Below are positions 14,174 to 22,000 of a DNA stretch of 37,435 nt, in pieces. The translations under genes were made by a program, and so were the position numbers. How positions within the stretch are numbered: position 1 is the stretch's first letter; each line of letters starts with the position of its first letter. Under the pieces are notes generated by a model that did no database searches, was not told where the DNA came from, and saw only the letters and a list, made by a program, of their open reading frames with translations. Source of the DNA: Armatimonadota bacterium (GTDB lineage: Bacteria > Armatimonadota > Fimbriimonadia > Fimbriimonadales > GBS-DC); NCBI GenBank assembly GCA_023511915.1, contig JAIMAN010000022.1, forward strand, positions 1 through 37,435, in the 5' to 3' direction.

Positions 14174-15048
14174 AGCCTCACCTCCAGTATGCCCGTGTCC
14201 ACAATCTGGGCGCGGAGTGTCTTCTGCGTTTCGGGGATGTAGACGGGGATGGTCTCATCGAGGGCGCCTGTGGCGCGGGCGACGCCTTTGACTTCCAGCA
14301 CCACGCCATCAGCGACGACGCGCACTTGGACACTCTCGCCCGAGCGCACGGCGATTTGGCGCGCCTTGGCGGGCGCCTTGAAGCGCAGCAGGTAGCGGGC
14401 GCGGGGCTGGTTCTCCACTAATGCGACCACCTCCAGCGTCGCCGACTGGGACGCCACGCGCGGCTCGCCCTCCAGCCGAAAGCTCACCGCTCCGCTGGGG
14501 ATGGAGGGGGGCGCGGGCGGGTTCTCCAGCGTCCATTCGCCAGCCGACTCGCCCAGCACTGCCCGCAGCTGCTCGCGGGCGAACTGCTCCAGCTGCGTGG
14601 TATCCAGCGACTGCGCCCCGCGCGTGATGCGCACTGTGTGCGGCATCTCCAGTTGGGTGGCGCTGAGGTCTATCCCGTGCTGGCGCAGGCGCGTGATGAG
14701 TTGCTGGCGCGTGAACAGACGCGACTGTCCAGCCAGCGGCGACGCGCCCAGCTCAATCTGTCGAAGCGTTTGACAGAGCGTCTCGTCGCCCTCCACAAGG
14801 GCGATGTCGCCCAGTCGAAAGCGTGCTGTGCTGACCGTCACGCTTTCGGAAATGCGGATCGTGGCTTTGACAGCCTGTCTATCCGCGTTGACACTCGGCT
14901 CCGCACGGCTTGACAGGGCGTTGAATTGCGTGTCAAGGCGTGCGTAGCCGCTGTGCAACGGCGTTAGACAGTCTGTCTGCGTCTGTGGCTCCTCCGTAAG
15001 CCGCGCTGTGGCAATCCATAGCATGCCCAAAATCAGCACGGCGCACAT
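14170..15048 (-). CDS. flgA: FlgA-like P-ring assembly chaperone
   Basis: The protein ends with the SAF-type domain of FlgA (RSGESVQVRVVADGVVLEVK, then GVARATGALDETIPVYIPET and an end of TGILEVRL), preceded by an N-terminal beta domain. The longer open frame up to 15453 runs antisense into fliD. ATG 15048 is chosen because it gives a 292-residue protein with a signal peptide (MCAVLILGMLWIATA), has a GGGGGG ribosome binding site, and sits just below a sigma-28-like -10 box. FlgA is a periplasmic chaperone for FlgI. It opens the operon flgA-flgH-flgI-flgJ-flgN-flgK-flgL-fliW-csrA. Confidence 0.9.
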   Translation of the reverse strand: MCAVLILGMLWIATARLTEEPQTQTDCLTPLHSGYARLDTQFNALSSRAEPSVNADRQAVKATIRISESVTVSTARFRLGDIALVEGDETLCQTLRQIELGASPLAGQSRLFTRQQLITRLRQHGIDLSATQLEMPHTVRITRGAQSLDTTQLEQFAREQLRAVLGESAGEWTLENPPAPPSIPSGAVSFRLEGEPRVASQSATLEVVALVENQPRARYLLRFKAPAKARQIAVRSGESVQVRVVADGVVLEVKGVARATGALDETIPVYIPETQKTLRAQIVDTGILEVRL

Positions 15049-15057
15049 CACCCCCCG

Positions 15058-15118
15058 ATTATCGGCAGCGGAACCCGCATTTTTGAGAGTCCAGAATGCT
15101 GAACACGCTGCCGATAAT
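15058..15118. promoter_or_regulatory. Divergent sigma-28 (FliA/SigD)-type promoters between flgA and fliD
   Basis: A perfect 13-bp inverted repeat, ATTATCGGCAGCG (15058-15070) and CGCTGCCGATAAT (15106-15118), presents GCCGATAA on both strands, the -10 consensus of flagellar sigma-28. On the minus strand CAAA lies 15 bp upstream of its GCCGATAA, close to the TAAA -35 element. On the plus strand no clear TAAA is seen. The repeat would fire flgA leftward, with a leader of only a few nt, and fliD rightward. Confidence 0.6.
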
Positions 15119-15164
15119 GGCAACGACGGTGGAGTCGCATGGACGCGCGGCAGATGAGAAGGGC

Positions 15165-15176
15165 ATACCAGGAGGT
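15165..15176 (+). promoter_or_regulatory. CsrA-like binding site over the fliD ribosome binding site
   Basis: AUACCAGGAGGU agrees at 10 of 12 positions with the CsrA SELEX consensus RUACARGGAUGU and contains the AGGAGGU Shine-Dalgarno 8 nt before fliD ATG. csrA and fliW lie at the end of the divergent operon, so CsrA repression of the filament cap relieved by FliW is plausible. This is inference from sequence. Confidence 0.4.
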
Positions 15177-15184
15177 GGGTCAGA

Positions 15185-17464
15185 ATGATCAGCGGCAATG
15201 TGAGCGGAATCAACTTTGCAGGGTTAGCGACGGGGATTGACACCGAGTCGATCATCCAGAAGCTGACGGAGCTGCAGGCGCGCCCGATGCAGCGGCTCAT
15301 GGTGCGCAAATCGCAGTTGCAGAGCCGTATGAGCGCGTTCGACCAGTTTCGGGGGCTGGTCAATAGTCTGGCGTCTGCCGCAGGCGCGCTGTCGGTCAAC
15401 AGCGCGTTCAACTCCGTGCGTGGCAGCTCCAGCGATACGCAGGTGGCGACCATAACTTCCTCGACCCAAGCGCTGCCCGGAACTTACGAATTGAAGGTCA
15501 GCAAACTGGCGCAGGCGCACAAGATTGTCAGCGGCGCGCACACCTCGGCGACCGCCGAGCTGGGCGTCAACGGGCAGTTTATGGTCAACGGGAAAATTAT
15601 CACGCTCCAATCGACGGACACCTTACAGGGCGTCGCCCAGAAGATCAACGAAGCGGGCGCAGGGGTCACGGCCTCCCTGCTTAGCACGGACGGCGGCGTC
15701 TACCTCACGCTCACGGCGAACGAAACGGGCAAGAACAGCAAGATTCAGCTCACGGATGTGGACGGATGGCAGGTGCTTGCGCCGACGCTGAAACTCGTCT
15801 CATACGATGAGTTCGTCCGCAACCAGCAGAACAACGCCGCGCTCTCTGACCGATTCCGCGACGCGGGGCAGACGCTCGCGCAGGTGTTCGGGATGACGAA
15901 CCCGCCCAGCGGGACCATTCAAATCAACGGGCACAATATCGCCATCGACTTCGCGACCGACACGCTCGCCTCGCTGGTGGGCAAAATCAACAACGCGGGC
16001 GCGGGCGTCACGGCGTCTATCGTCAGCGAGACGGAGAATGGCGCGACCTTCTACCGACTCAAAATCGACGGCGGGAGCAACCTGCCGACCTTCGTGGACG
16101 ACAAGAACATCCTCAAGAACCTTGGCGTGCTGCAGAACGGCTACGAGAACGAACTGGTACAGGCGCAGGACGCCGAGTTCACCATCGATGGCTTCCAGTT
16201 CAAGCGCAGTCGCAATCAAGTGAACGATGCGATTCAGGGCGTGACGATTAATCTGCTCAGCGCGGACGCCAACAATCCCAAGACGGCGATTCTCACGCTC
16301 TCGCGCGACACAGAAGCCGCCAAAGGCGCGGTCAACAACTTTGTGAACGCCTTCAACAGTCTGGTGGATTTCCTCAAGCAGAACGCCTCTATCGATAAGA
16401 ACACCCTGCAGGCGGGCGTGCTGTTTGGCGACACGACTGTCGGCTCGGTCATGGACGGCATCATCAACCGCACGATTAGCGCGGTGCCGAACCTGCAGGA
16501 CAACCTGCGTGTGCTGGCGCAGGTGGGCGTGCAGCTGGGGCAGGACGGCAAGCTCAGCTTCGACGAGGGCAAGTTCACGCAGGCGTTGGCGCAGGATTTA
16601 GACGGCGTGATGCGCCTGTTCACGGCGTCGGGGCGAGCGACCGACCCGAACATCAGCTTCATCTCGTCGACCGACAAGACCAAAGCCTCGCCGCAGGCAG
16701 GCTACGAGGTGGTGATTACGCAAACGGCGACCCGCGCGGAGGCGATGGCGGGCGTCGCGCAAACCTCCGCCAGCACGACGACGGAGACGCTCACTTTCAG
16801 CGGCGCGCTCTTTGGCAGCGACCCTGTGAACCTCACGCTCGGCGCGGGCAACACGCTTCAGGACACCATCAACCAAATCAACAACGACCCGCGCCTGCGC
16901 AATCGGGTCGTCGCCAGCCAAGAGAACGGCAAGCTCGTCATTCGCGCGGTCAATCACGGCTCGGCAAGCAACTTCACGGTGGTCTCGAACCTCGCGGCGG
17001 CGTCCGACAACTCGGGGATTGGCACGACCGCCATCAACGCGGAGGGGCTCGATGTGCAAGGCACAATCAACGGCGAGGCGGCGACAGGGCGCGGGCAGTT
17101 CCTCACGGGCAACAGCGACAACCCGAACACGGCGGGGCTGCAAATCCGCGTGACGGCAACCGCGCCGGGAACCTACGGCAAGGTTCACTTCACGCGCGGC
17201 GTCGCCGACCAAGTGCGCCTGTTCGCGCGGCAAGCGACCGACATCGTGAACGGCGACATCCAGAACACCACGAACACCCTCCGCGACCAGATGAGCGCGA
17301 TTGACCGACAGATCGAGTCCATTCGCGAGGAGGTCAATCGTCGGCAACTGATGCTGCGCGAGCAGTTCGCGCGAATGGAACGCGCGATTAGCCAGATGCA
17401 GAGTCAAGGCGCGCGCCTGGCTGCGCTTACTGCAGGCATGCCGCGCATGGGTATTGGGATGTAA
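15185..17464 (+). CDS. fliD: Flagellar filament cap protein FliD
   Basis: The 759-residue protein is longer than most FliD. The N-terminus reads INFAGLATGIDTESIIQKLT with the coiled-coil LQARPMQRLMVRKSQLQSRM. Three flagellin hook IN-type repeats occur near 130-170, 245-290 and 550-590 (for example DTLASLVGKINNAGAGVTAS). The C-terminal coiled coil includes LRDQMSAIDRQIESIREEVN. FliD caps the growing filament and helps flagellin fold outside the cell. AGGAGGT lies 8 nt before ATG 15185. It leads the unit fliD-fliS-fliT. The extra length lies in the variable exposed domains. Confidence 0.97.
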   Translation: MISGNVSGINFAGLATGIDTESIIQKLTELQARPMQRLMVRKSQLQSRMSAFDQFRGLVNSLASAAGALSVNSAFNSVRGSSSDTQVATITSSTQALPGTYELKVSKLAQAHKIVSGAHTSATAELGVNGQFMVNGKIITLQSTDTLQGVAQKINEAGAGVTASLLSTDGGVYLTLTANETGKNSKIQLTDVDGWQVLAPTLKLVSYDEFVRNQQNNAALSDRFRDAGQTLAQVFGMTNPPSGTIQINGHNIAIDFATDTLASLVGKINNAGAGVTASIVSETENGATFYRLKIDGGSNLPTFVDDKNILKNLGVLQNGYENELVQAQDAEFTIDGFQFKRSRNQVNDAIQGVTINLLSADANNPKTAILTLSRDTEAAKGAVNNFVNAFNSLVDFLKQNASIDKNTLQAGVLFGDTTVGSVMDGIINRTISAVPNLQDNLRVLAQVGVQLGQDGKLSFDEGKFTQALAQDLDGVMRLFTASGRATDPNISFISSTDKTKASPQAGYEVVITQTATRAEAMAGVAQTSASTTTETLTFSGALFGSDPVNLTLGAGNTLQDTINQINNDPRLRNRVVASQENGKLVIRAVNHGSASNFTVVSNLAAASDNSGIGTTAINAEGLDVQGTINGEAATGRGQFLTGNSDNPNTAGLQIRVTATAPGTYGKVHFTRGVADQVRLFARQATDIVNGDIQNTTNTLRDQMSAIDRQIESIREEVNRRQLMLREQFARMERAISQMQSQGARLAALTAGMPRMGIGM

Positions 17465-17477
17465 TCGGAGGTCATTT

Positions 17478-17900
17478 ATGTATGGCGGTGCGAACGGACA
17501 CGAACGGTACTTGGAGACGGCGGTGGAGACCGCCAGCCCCGCGCGACTGATTGTGATGCTGTATGACGGGGCAATCCGATTCATCAACGAGGCTGCCTAC
17601 GCGATGCAGCAGCGCGACTACGAGACCCAGAACGCGAAACTGCAACGCGCCCAGAAAATCCTCGCCGAACTCATCAGCAGCCTCGACTTCGACAAGGGCG
17701 GCGAAATCGCCGAGAACCTGTTCCGCCTGTATACCTACATGTATAACCAGCTGGTGGAGGCGAACATCAACGACGACACAGCGCGGCTGGAGCATGTTGT
17801 GGGACTGCTGTGCGAGATCCGCGAGGCGTGGGAAACGATTGCCGCCGAGTCGGAAGCGCAGGTCGCGCTCCCCGCAGCGAAGGTGAGTCTGCATGGCTAA
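17478..17900 (+). CDS. fliS: Flagellin export chaperone FliS
   Basis: ATG 17478 is chosen over the in-frame start at 17454 because GGAGGT lies 7 nt upstream and the protein then begins MYGGANGHERYLETAVETAS as FliS proteins do. The 140-residue helical protein contains PARLIVMLYDGAIRFINEA, the family signature, and GGEIAENLFRLYTYMYNQLV. It binds the C-terminus of flagellin to stop premature polymerisation. It follows fliD by 13 bp and overlaps the next gene by 8 bp. Confidence 0.96.
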   Translation: MYGGANGHERYLETAVETASPARLIVMLYDGAIRFINEAAYAMQQRDYETQNAKLQRAQKILAELISSLDFDKGGEIAENLFRLYTYMYNQLVEANINDDTARLEHVVGLLCEIREAWETIAAESEAQVALPAAKVSLHG

Positions 17901-18228
17901 ATCGCTGGTGGAGACGCTGCTGCACGACTTCTGGATGCTCAGCCTCTGTCTGGAGGACGCCCTCGAAGATGAGCGCTGGGACGAGGTCACGGGGCTGCTG
18001 CAGCGGCGCGAGGAGACGCTGCGCACTTTGGAGCGTCTGGAGCCAGACCCGAACTGGCTCCCGTTGCTGCGCCGCGCGTTGGAGGCGGATGACCGCTGCC
18101 AGAGCCTGCTGCGTCGCAAGCGGCGCGCGCTGCTGACCGAGTTGGAGCAGGAGGAGCGGCAACGCGCGTGCCAAGAGACCTACGAGCCGCCCCCGCCACA
18201 CGACTGGAAGTTCGACGCGGAGGGGTAG
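17893..18228 (+). CDS. fliT: FliT-like flagellar chaperone
   Basis: A 111-residue helical, charged protein (MAKSLVETLLHDFWMLSLCL ... VTGLLQRREETLRTLERLEP) that overlaps fliS by 8 bp. Its position after fliD-fliS, its size and its ALEDERWDEVTGLLQRRE pattern resemble FliT, the FliD export chaperone. The family diverges quickly, so context carries most of the assignment. The C-terminus has a short Pro-rich stretch (EPPPPHDWKF). It is convergent with rarA, 11 bp apart. Confidence 0.65.
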   Translation: MAKSLVETLLHDFWMLSLCLEDALEDERWDEVTGLLQRREETLRTLERLEPDPNWLPLLRRALEADDRCQSLLRRKRRALLTELEQEERQRACQETYEPPPPHDWKFDAEG

Positions 18229-18239
18229 GAGATCTCCGC

Positions 18240-19544
18240 TCACTCGCCACGCGCCTTCCGAATAAACTCCAAGATTTTCCCCTCCGCGCCGTGCGTCGTC
18301 GGCTCGTAGTAGGGCAGGCTCCAGTCGCCGTCAGGCATGTACGCTTGCTCGACCCAGCCGCGCGGGTCATCGTGCGGGTACTGGTAGCCCTCCGCGTAGC
18401 CCAGTTCGCGCATGCCCGAATGCGGCGCATTCCGCAGGTGCAGCGGGATAGGAGGCAGCGGCTTCGTGCGGGCGTCTTCCAGCGCACGCTTGAGGGCGAC
18501 ATAGCTCGCGTTGCTCTTGGGCGAGCAGGCGAGATAGGTCGTCAGGTGTCCCAGAATAATCTGCGCTTCGGGCATGCCGACGCGCTCGACGGCTTGCGCG
18601 CCTGCCGCCGCAAGGATCAGCGCGGTCGGGTTCGCGTTGCCGATGTCCTCGCTGGCGAGAATCAGCAGCCGCCGCACGATGAAGCGCGGGTCTTCGCCTG
18701 CCAGCAGCATCCGCGCGAGGTAGTGCAGTGCAGCGTCGGGGTCGCTCCCGCGCACCGACTTGATGTACGCCGAAATCGTGTCGTAGTGGTAGTCGCCTTG
18801 CTGGTCGTAGCGTAGCATCGGCTTCTGCAGCAGTTGCTCAATCACGGGCAGCGCGATGGTTCCGCCGTCGGGGGTCTGCAGCGCGGCGGTCTCCAGCAGG
18901 TTCAGCGCAAGCCGCGCGTCGCCGTTGGCGCAGCGCACGAGGTGTTCCAGCGCGTCGGGCGCAATCTGCAGGCGGCGTGCGCCCAGCCCGCGCTCGGCGT
19001 CGTGCAGGGCGCGTTCGATCAGCAGGCGCACTTCCGCGTCGCTCAGCGGCTGCAAGGTCAGCACCCGCGCCCGCGACAGCAGCGCGTTGCTAAGCACCAG
19101 AAACGGGTTCTCGGTCGTCGCGCCGACCAGCGTGAATGTGCCGTCTTCCAAGTAGCCCAGCAGGGCGTCTTGTTGGGTGCGCGTGAAGTGATGGATCTCG
19201 TCCAGCAGGAGGAGCGTGGACTGCCCGGTGGTTTTGAGGCGTTGGCGGGCGCGTTCGGCAGCCTTGCGGATGTCGGCGACGCCCGCCGTGACCGCGCTGT
19301 GCGCCTCGACGCTGGCGTTCGTGTAGTGCGCAATCAGGTAGGCGAGGCTGGTCTTGCCGCAGCCCGGCGGCGCCCACAGGATGACCGACCCCAGCGCGCC
19401 CTGCGCAATTGCGCGGCGGATGGGCATCCCCTCGCCGAGCAGGTGCGCCTGCCCGACGAACTCGTCCAGCGTGCGCGGGCGCATGCGCGTCGCCAACGGC
19501 AACGGCGGGGTCTTTTCGGTCATTCCAAACAACTCGGATTGCAT
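18240..19544 (-). CDS. rarA: Replication-associated recombination ATPase RarA/MgsA
   Basis: The 434-residue protein has the full RarA layout. It starts with PLATRMRPRTLDEFVGQAHL (16-35), then Walker A WAPPGCGKTS (57-66), Walker B LLLLDEIHHF (111-120), sensor 1 VGATTENPF and SRARVLTLQPLSDAE. The C-terminal part holds YDTISAYIKSVRGSDPDAAL and ASEDIGNANP. This clamp-loader-like AAA+ ATPase acts at stalled replication forks. It is a single gene with its own GGTATCCT-type promoter about 11 nt above ATG 19544. ATG 19523 (MTEKTPP) is an alternative start. All catalytic motifs are intact. Confidence 0.96.
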   Translation of the reverse strand: MQSELFGMTEKTPPLPLATRMRPRTLDEFVGQAHLLGEGMPIRRAIAQGALGSVILWAPPGCGKTSLAYLIAHYTNASVEAHSAVTAGVADIRKAAERARQRLKTTGQSTLLLLDEIHHFTRTQQDALLGYLEDGTFTLVGATTENPFLVLSNALLSRARVLTLQPLSDAEVRLLIERALHDAERGLGARRLQIAPDALEHLVRCANGDARLALNLLETAALQTPDGGTIALPVIEQLLQKPMLRYDQQGDYHYDTISAYIKSVRGSDPDAALHYLARMLLAGEDPRFIVRRLLILASEDIGNANPTALILAAAGAQAVERVGMPEAQIILGHLTTYLACSPKSNASYVALKRALEDARTKPLPPIPLHLRNAPHSGMRELGYAEGYQYPHDDPRGWVEQAYMPDGDWSLPYYEPTTHGAEGKILEFIRKARGE

Positions 19545-19554
19545 CCCATACGAT

Positions 19555-19578
19555 AGGATACCCTTTATAAGGTATACT
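19555..19578. promoter_or_regulatory. Back-to-back promoters for rarA and the EcoRI-type methyltransferase
   Basis: GGTATACT on the plus strand (19571-19578) faces the methyltransferase. GGTATCCT on the minus strand (19562 to 19555) faces rarA. The two octamers are only 8 bp apart, so each occupies the -35 region of the other and the two promoters should compete. The rarA leader would be only a few nt. Confidence 0.55.
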
Positions 19579-19606
19579 CTGTGCGATTGCGAGGGACACA
19601 GCAGCG

Positions 19607-20785
19607 ATGCGCACAGCCGTACACGCGGGCAACCGAACGCTCTCGAACGCGAAGGCTGCCAAACAGGACGAGTTCTACACCCAGTACGACGACATCCAGA
19701 AAGAGATCGAGGCGTATCTGGAGTACGACCCCGACACCTTTCGCGGCAAGGTCGTCTACTGCAACTGCGACGACCCCTACGAGAGCAACTTCTTCAAGTA
19801 TTTCGCCGCCAACTTCAACAGGCTCGGTCTGAAACGGCTCATCACGACCAGCTATGACGGCTCGCCGATTGCGGGGCAGGGCGTGCTGTTCCCCGAATAC
19901 GACGCCGATAACGGCAACCGCCCGCGCCCTAAGGCGCTCGCCGTCGTCATCGACCGCGTGCAGGACGAAGACGGCGACGGCGCCGTGAGCATCGCCGATG
20001 TGGAGGTCTTCCTCAAAACCAACAACGCCGCGCGGATACCGCTCAAGGGCAACGCCGCCTACCCCGGCGGCGACTTCCGTAGCCCAGAGTGCATCGAGTT
20101 CCTGAAACAGGCGGACATCGTCGTCACCAACCCGCCCTTCTCCCTCTTCCGCGAGTATGTCGCCCAACTCGTGGAACACGGCAAAAAGTTCCTCATCATC
20201 GGCAACAAAAACGCCATCACCTACAAAGAGATTTTCCCCCTCATCAAGGAGAACAAGATATGGCTGGGCGTCACCCCGATGGGAACAGACCTACTGTTCG
20301 ATGTTCCGCCCCAAGTCGCAGAAGCCATGCTTCAGTCAGGGAAAGAGGGGAGCAATTACAAAATCGTGAACGGCAAGGTCATGGGACGGTCTACAGCAGT
20401 TTGGTTCACCAACCTTGACCATGGGCGTCGCCATCAGGAGTTGCAACTGATGACGATGGCGGATAACCTGCGCTACAACAAGAAGCTGCGCGGCACGATG
20501 GCGTACCAGCGGTACGACAACTACGACGCCATCGAAGTGCCCTTCACCGAGGCGATTCCCAGCGACTACGACGGCGCGATGGGCGTCCCCATCACCTTCC
20601 TTGACAAATACAACCCAGAGCAGTTTGAGATTCTGAATGCAAATGACTTCCGAACAAATCCGAATACGCCCATTAAGCCACACGGGCTTATCAAAGACAA
20701 GGATAGCGCGATAAATGGCAAGCCGACTTATGTTCGCATTCTCATCCGTCATCGTCGCAAGTCTGCTCAGGAGGGGGCGCGATGA
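19607..20785 (+). CDS. EcoRI-family adenine-specific DNA methyltransferase
   Basis: The 392-residue protein matches the EcoRI methylase family: KAAKQDEFYTQYDDIQKEIE (16-35), GKVVYCNCDDPYESNFFKYF (47-66), the catalytic-type NPPF in IVVTNPPFSLFREYV (171-185), then LIIGNKNAITYKEIFPLI. It would transfer a methyl group to adenine N6 at a specific, here unknown, DNA site. GAGGGA lies 10 nt before ATG 19607. The stop overlaps the start of the DUF262-HNH gene (ATGA), so the two are translated together. Codon use becomes visibly AT-richer near 20620-20770, hinting at recent transfer. Confidence 0.9.
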   Translation: MRTAVHAGNRTLSNAKAAKQDEFYTQYDDIQKEIEAYLEYDPDTFRGKVVYCNCDDPYESNFFKYFAANFNRLGLKRLITTSYDGSPIAGQGVLFPEYDADNGNRPRPKALAVVIDRVQDEDGDGAVSIADVEVFLKTNNAARIPLKGNAAYPGGDFRSPECIEFLKQADIVVTNPPFSLFREYVAQLVEHGKKFLIIGNKNAITYKEIFPLIKENKIWLGVTPMGTDLLFDVPPQVAEAMLQSGKEGSNYKIVNGKVMGRSTAVWFTNLDHGRRHQELQLMTMADNLRYNKKLRGTMAYQRYDNYDAIEVPFTEAIPSDYDGAMGVPITFLDKYNPEQFEILNANDFRTNPNTPIKPHGLIKDKDSAINGKPTYVRILIRHRRKSAQEGAR

Positions 20786-21948
20786 AGACCACGCTGCGCA
20801 CGGACATCACGGTCGCCGACATCTGCGACGGGTTTGTCTACAACGAGCTGGAGGGCAAGGGTCTGTTCGGGCTGGGCGGGCGGCTGGTCATCCAGCCCGA
20901 GTACCAGCGCAACTACTTCTATCAAGACCAAGGCGGCAAGCGCGAGCAGGCGGTCATCCACTCGCTGCTGCGCGGGTATCCGATTGGGCTGCTCTACTTC
21001 AACACAGTGGGGGAGGCGCGCTACGAGGTGCTGGACGGGCAGCAGCGCATCACGAGCATCGGGCGGTTCGTCACCAACAAGTTCGCCATCATGGTGGACG
21101 GCAAGCCAAAGATCTTCGACAGCCTGCCCGCCGACCAGAAGGCGCGCATTCTGGACACGAAGCTCCTCATATACATCTGCGAGGGCGCGGAGAGCGAGAT
21201 CAAGGAGTGGTTCCAGACCATCAACATCGCGGGCGTGCCGCTGAATGACCAAGAGCTGCTGAACGCCATCTATTCGGGACCGTTCGTGACGCTGGCGCGG
21301 GCGGAGTTCAGCAACAGCCAGAACGCGAACCTCCACAAGTGGCGGGCGTACATCAAGGGCAACCCGAACCGACAGGACTTCCTGGCGTGCGCGCTGGACT
21401 GGGTGAGCAAGGGCAACATCAGCGACTACATGAGCAAGCATCGCTACGACGACAACATCGACGAGCTGAAGACCTACTTCAACAGCGTGATTGATTGGGT
21501 CTCCACAGTGTTCCGCGAGGTGTACCCCGAGATGCAGGGCGTGGAATGGGGCAGGCTCTACGAGCAGTATCACCGCACGCCGTACAATCCCGACGAGGTT
21601 TCCCAGAAGGTGAAGCAGCTTCGCGAGGACCCGTATGTGCGCAACAGGCGCGGCATCTTCGAGTATGTGCTGGGCGGTTGCCAAGACCATCGGCTGCTGG
21701 ATGTGCGGGTTTTTGACGAGGCGGTCAAACAGGCGGTCTACGCGGCGCAGACCGCGGAGGCGCAGGCGGCGGGCGTCTCGAACTGCCCGCTTTGCGCGGT
21801 GGGGCACGGCGCGAACCGCAGCAGAATCTACAAGTACGCGGAGATGGAGGCAGACCATGTCACGGCGTGGATTAACGGGGGCGCAAGCACCGCCGCCAAC
21901 TGCCAGATGCTGTGCAAGACGCACAATCGCGCGAAGGGCAACAAGTGA
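20782..21948 (+). CDS. DUF262 (GmrS-like) domain plus HNH endonuclease
   Basis: The 388-residue protein has an N-terminal DUF262/ParB-like domain with QPEYQRNYFYQ (38-48), the signature DGQQRITS (85-92), and FQTINIAGVPLNDQELLNAI. In GmrSD and BrxU this fold handles a nucleotide to license cleavage. The C-terminus is an HNH nuclease with a zinc knuckle: CPLC (335-338), EADHVTAW (356-363), Asn373 and CKTHN (378-382). It lacks the DUF1524 nuclease of GmrD. Coupled by a 4-bp overlap to an adenine methyltransferase, it could cut DNA lacking, or carrying, that mark. No endonuclease of the EcoRI fold is present. Confidence 0.88.
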   Translation: MKTTLRTDITVADICDGFVYNELEGKGLFGLGGRLVIQPEYQRNYFYQDQGGKREQAVIHSLLRGYPIGLLYFNTVGEARYEVLDGQQRITSIGRFVTNKFAIMVDGKPKIFDSLPADQKARILDTKLLIYICEGAESEIKEWFQTINIAGVPLNDQELLNAIYSGPFVTLARAEFSNSQNANLHKWRAYIKGNPNRQDFLACALDWVSKGNISDYMSKHRYDDNIDELKTYFNSVIDWVSTVFREVYPEMQGVEWGRLYEQYHRTPYNPDEVSQKVKQLREDPYVRNRRGIFEYVLGGCQDHRLLDVRVFDEAVKQAVYAAQTAEAQAAGVSNCPLCAVGHGANRSRIYKYAEMEADHVTAWINGGASTAANCQMLCKTHNRAKGNK

Positions 21949-21953
21949 AGGAG

Positions 21954-21961
21954 GGTATACT
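21954..21961 (+). promoter_or_regulatory. GGTATACT promoter of the HAF-repeat gene
   Basis: The octamer lies 6 bp after the nuclease stop codon and 39 nt before ATG 22001. A GGGAGG ribosome binding site lies in the leader. Confidence 0.6.
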
Positions 21962-22000
21962 GTAGACACGCGCGTTGCACTCGCGCGGGAGGCGATTACG

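Noticed and set aside
15049-15453. N-terminal extension of flgA
   Set aside because: It would run antisense through the promoter region and the start of fliD; ATG 15048 gives a signal peptide and a normal FlgA.
18228-18237. GGAGATCTCC palindrome between fliT and rarA
   Set aside because: Ten bp with no loop or T tract; too short to call a terminator.
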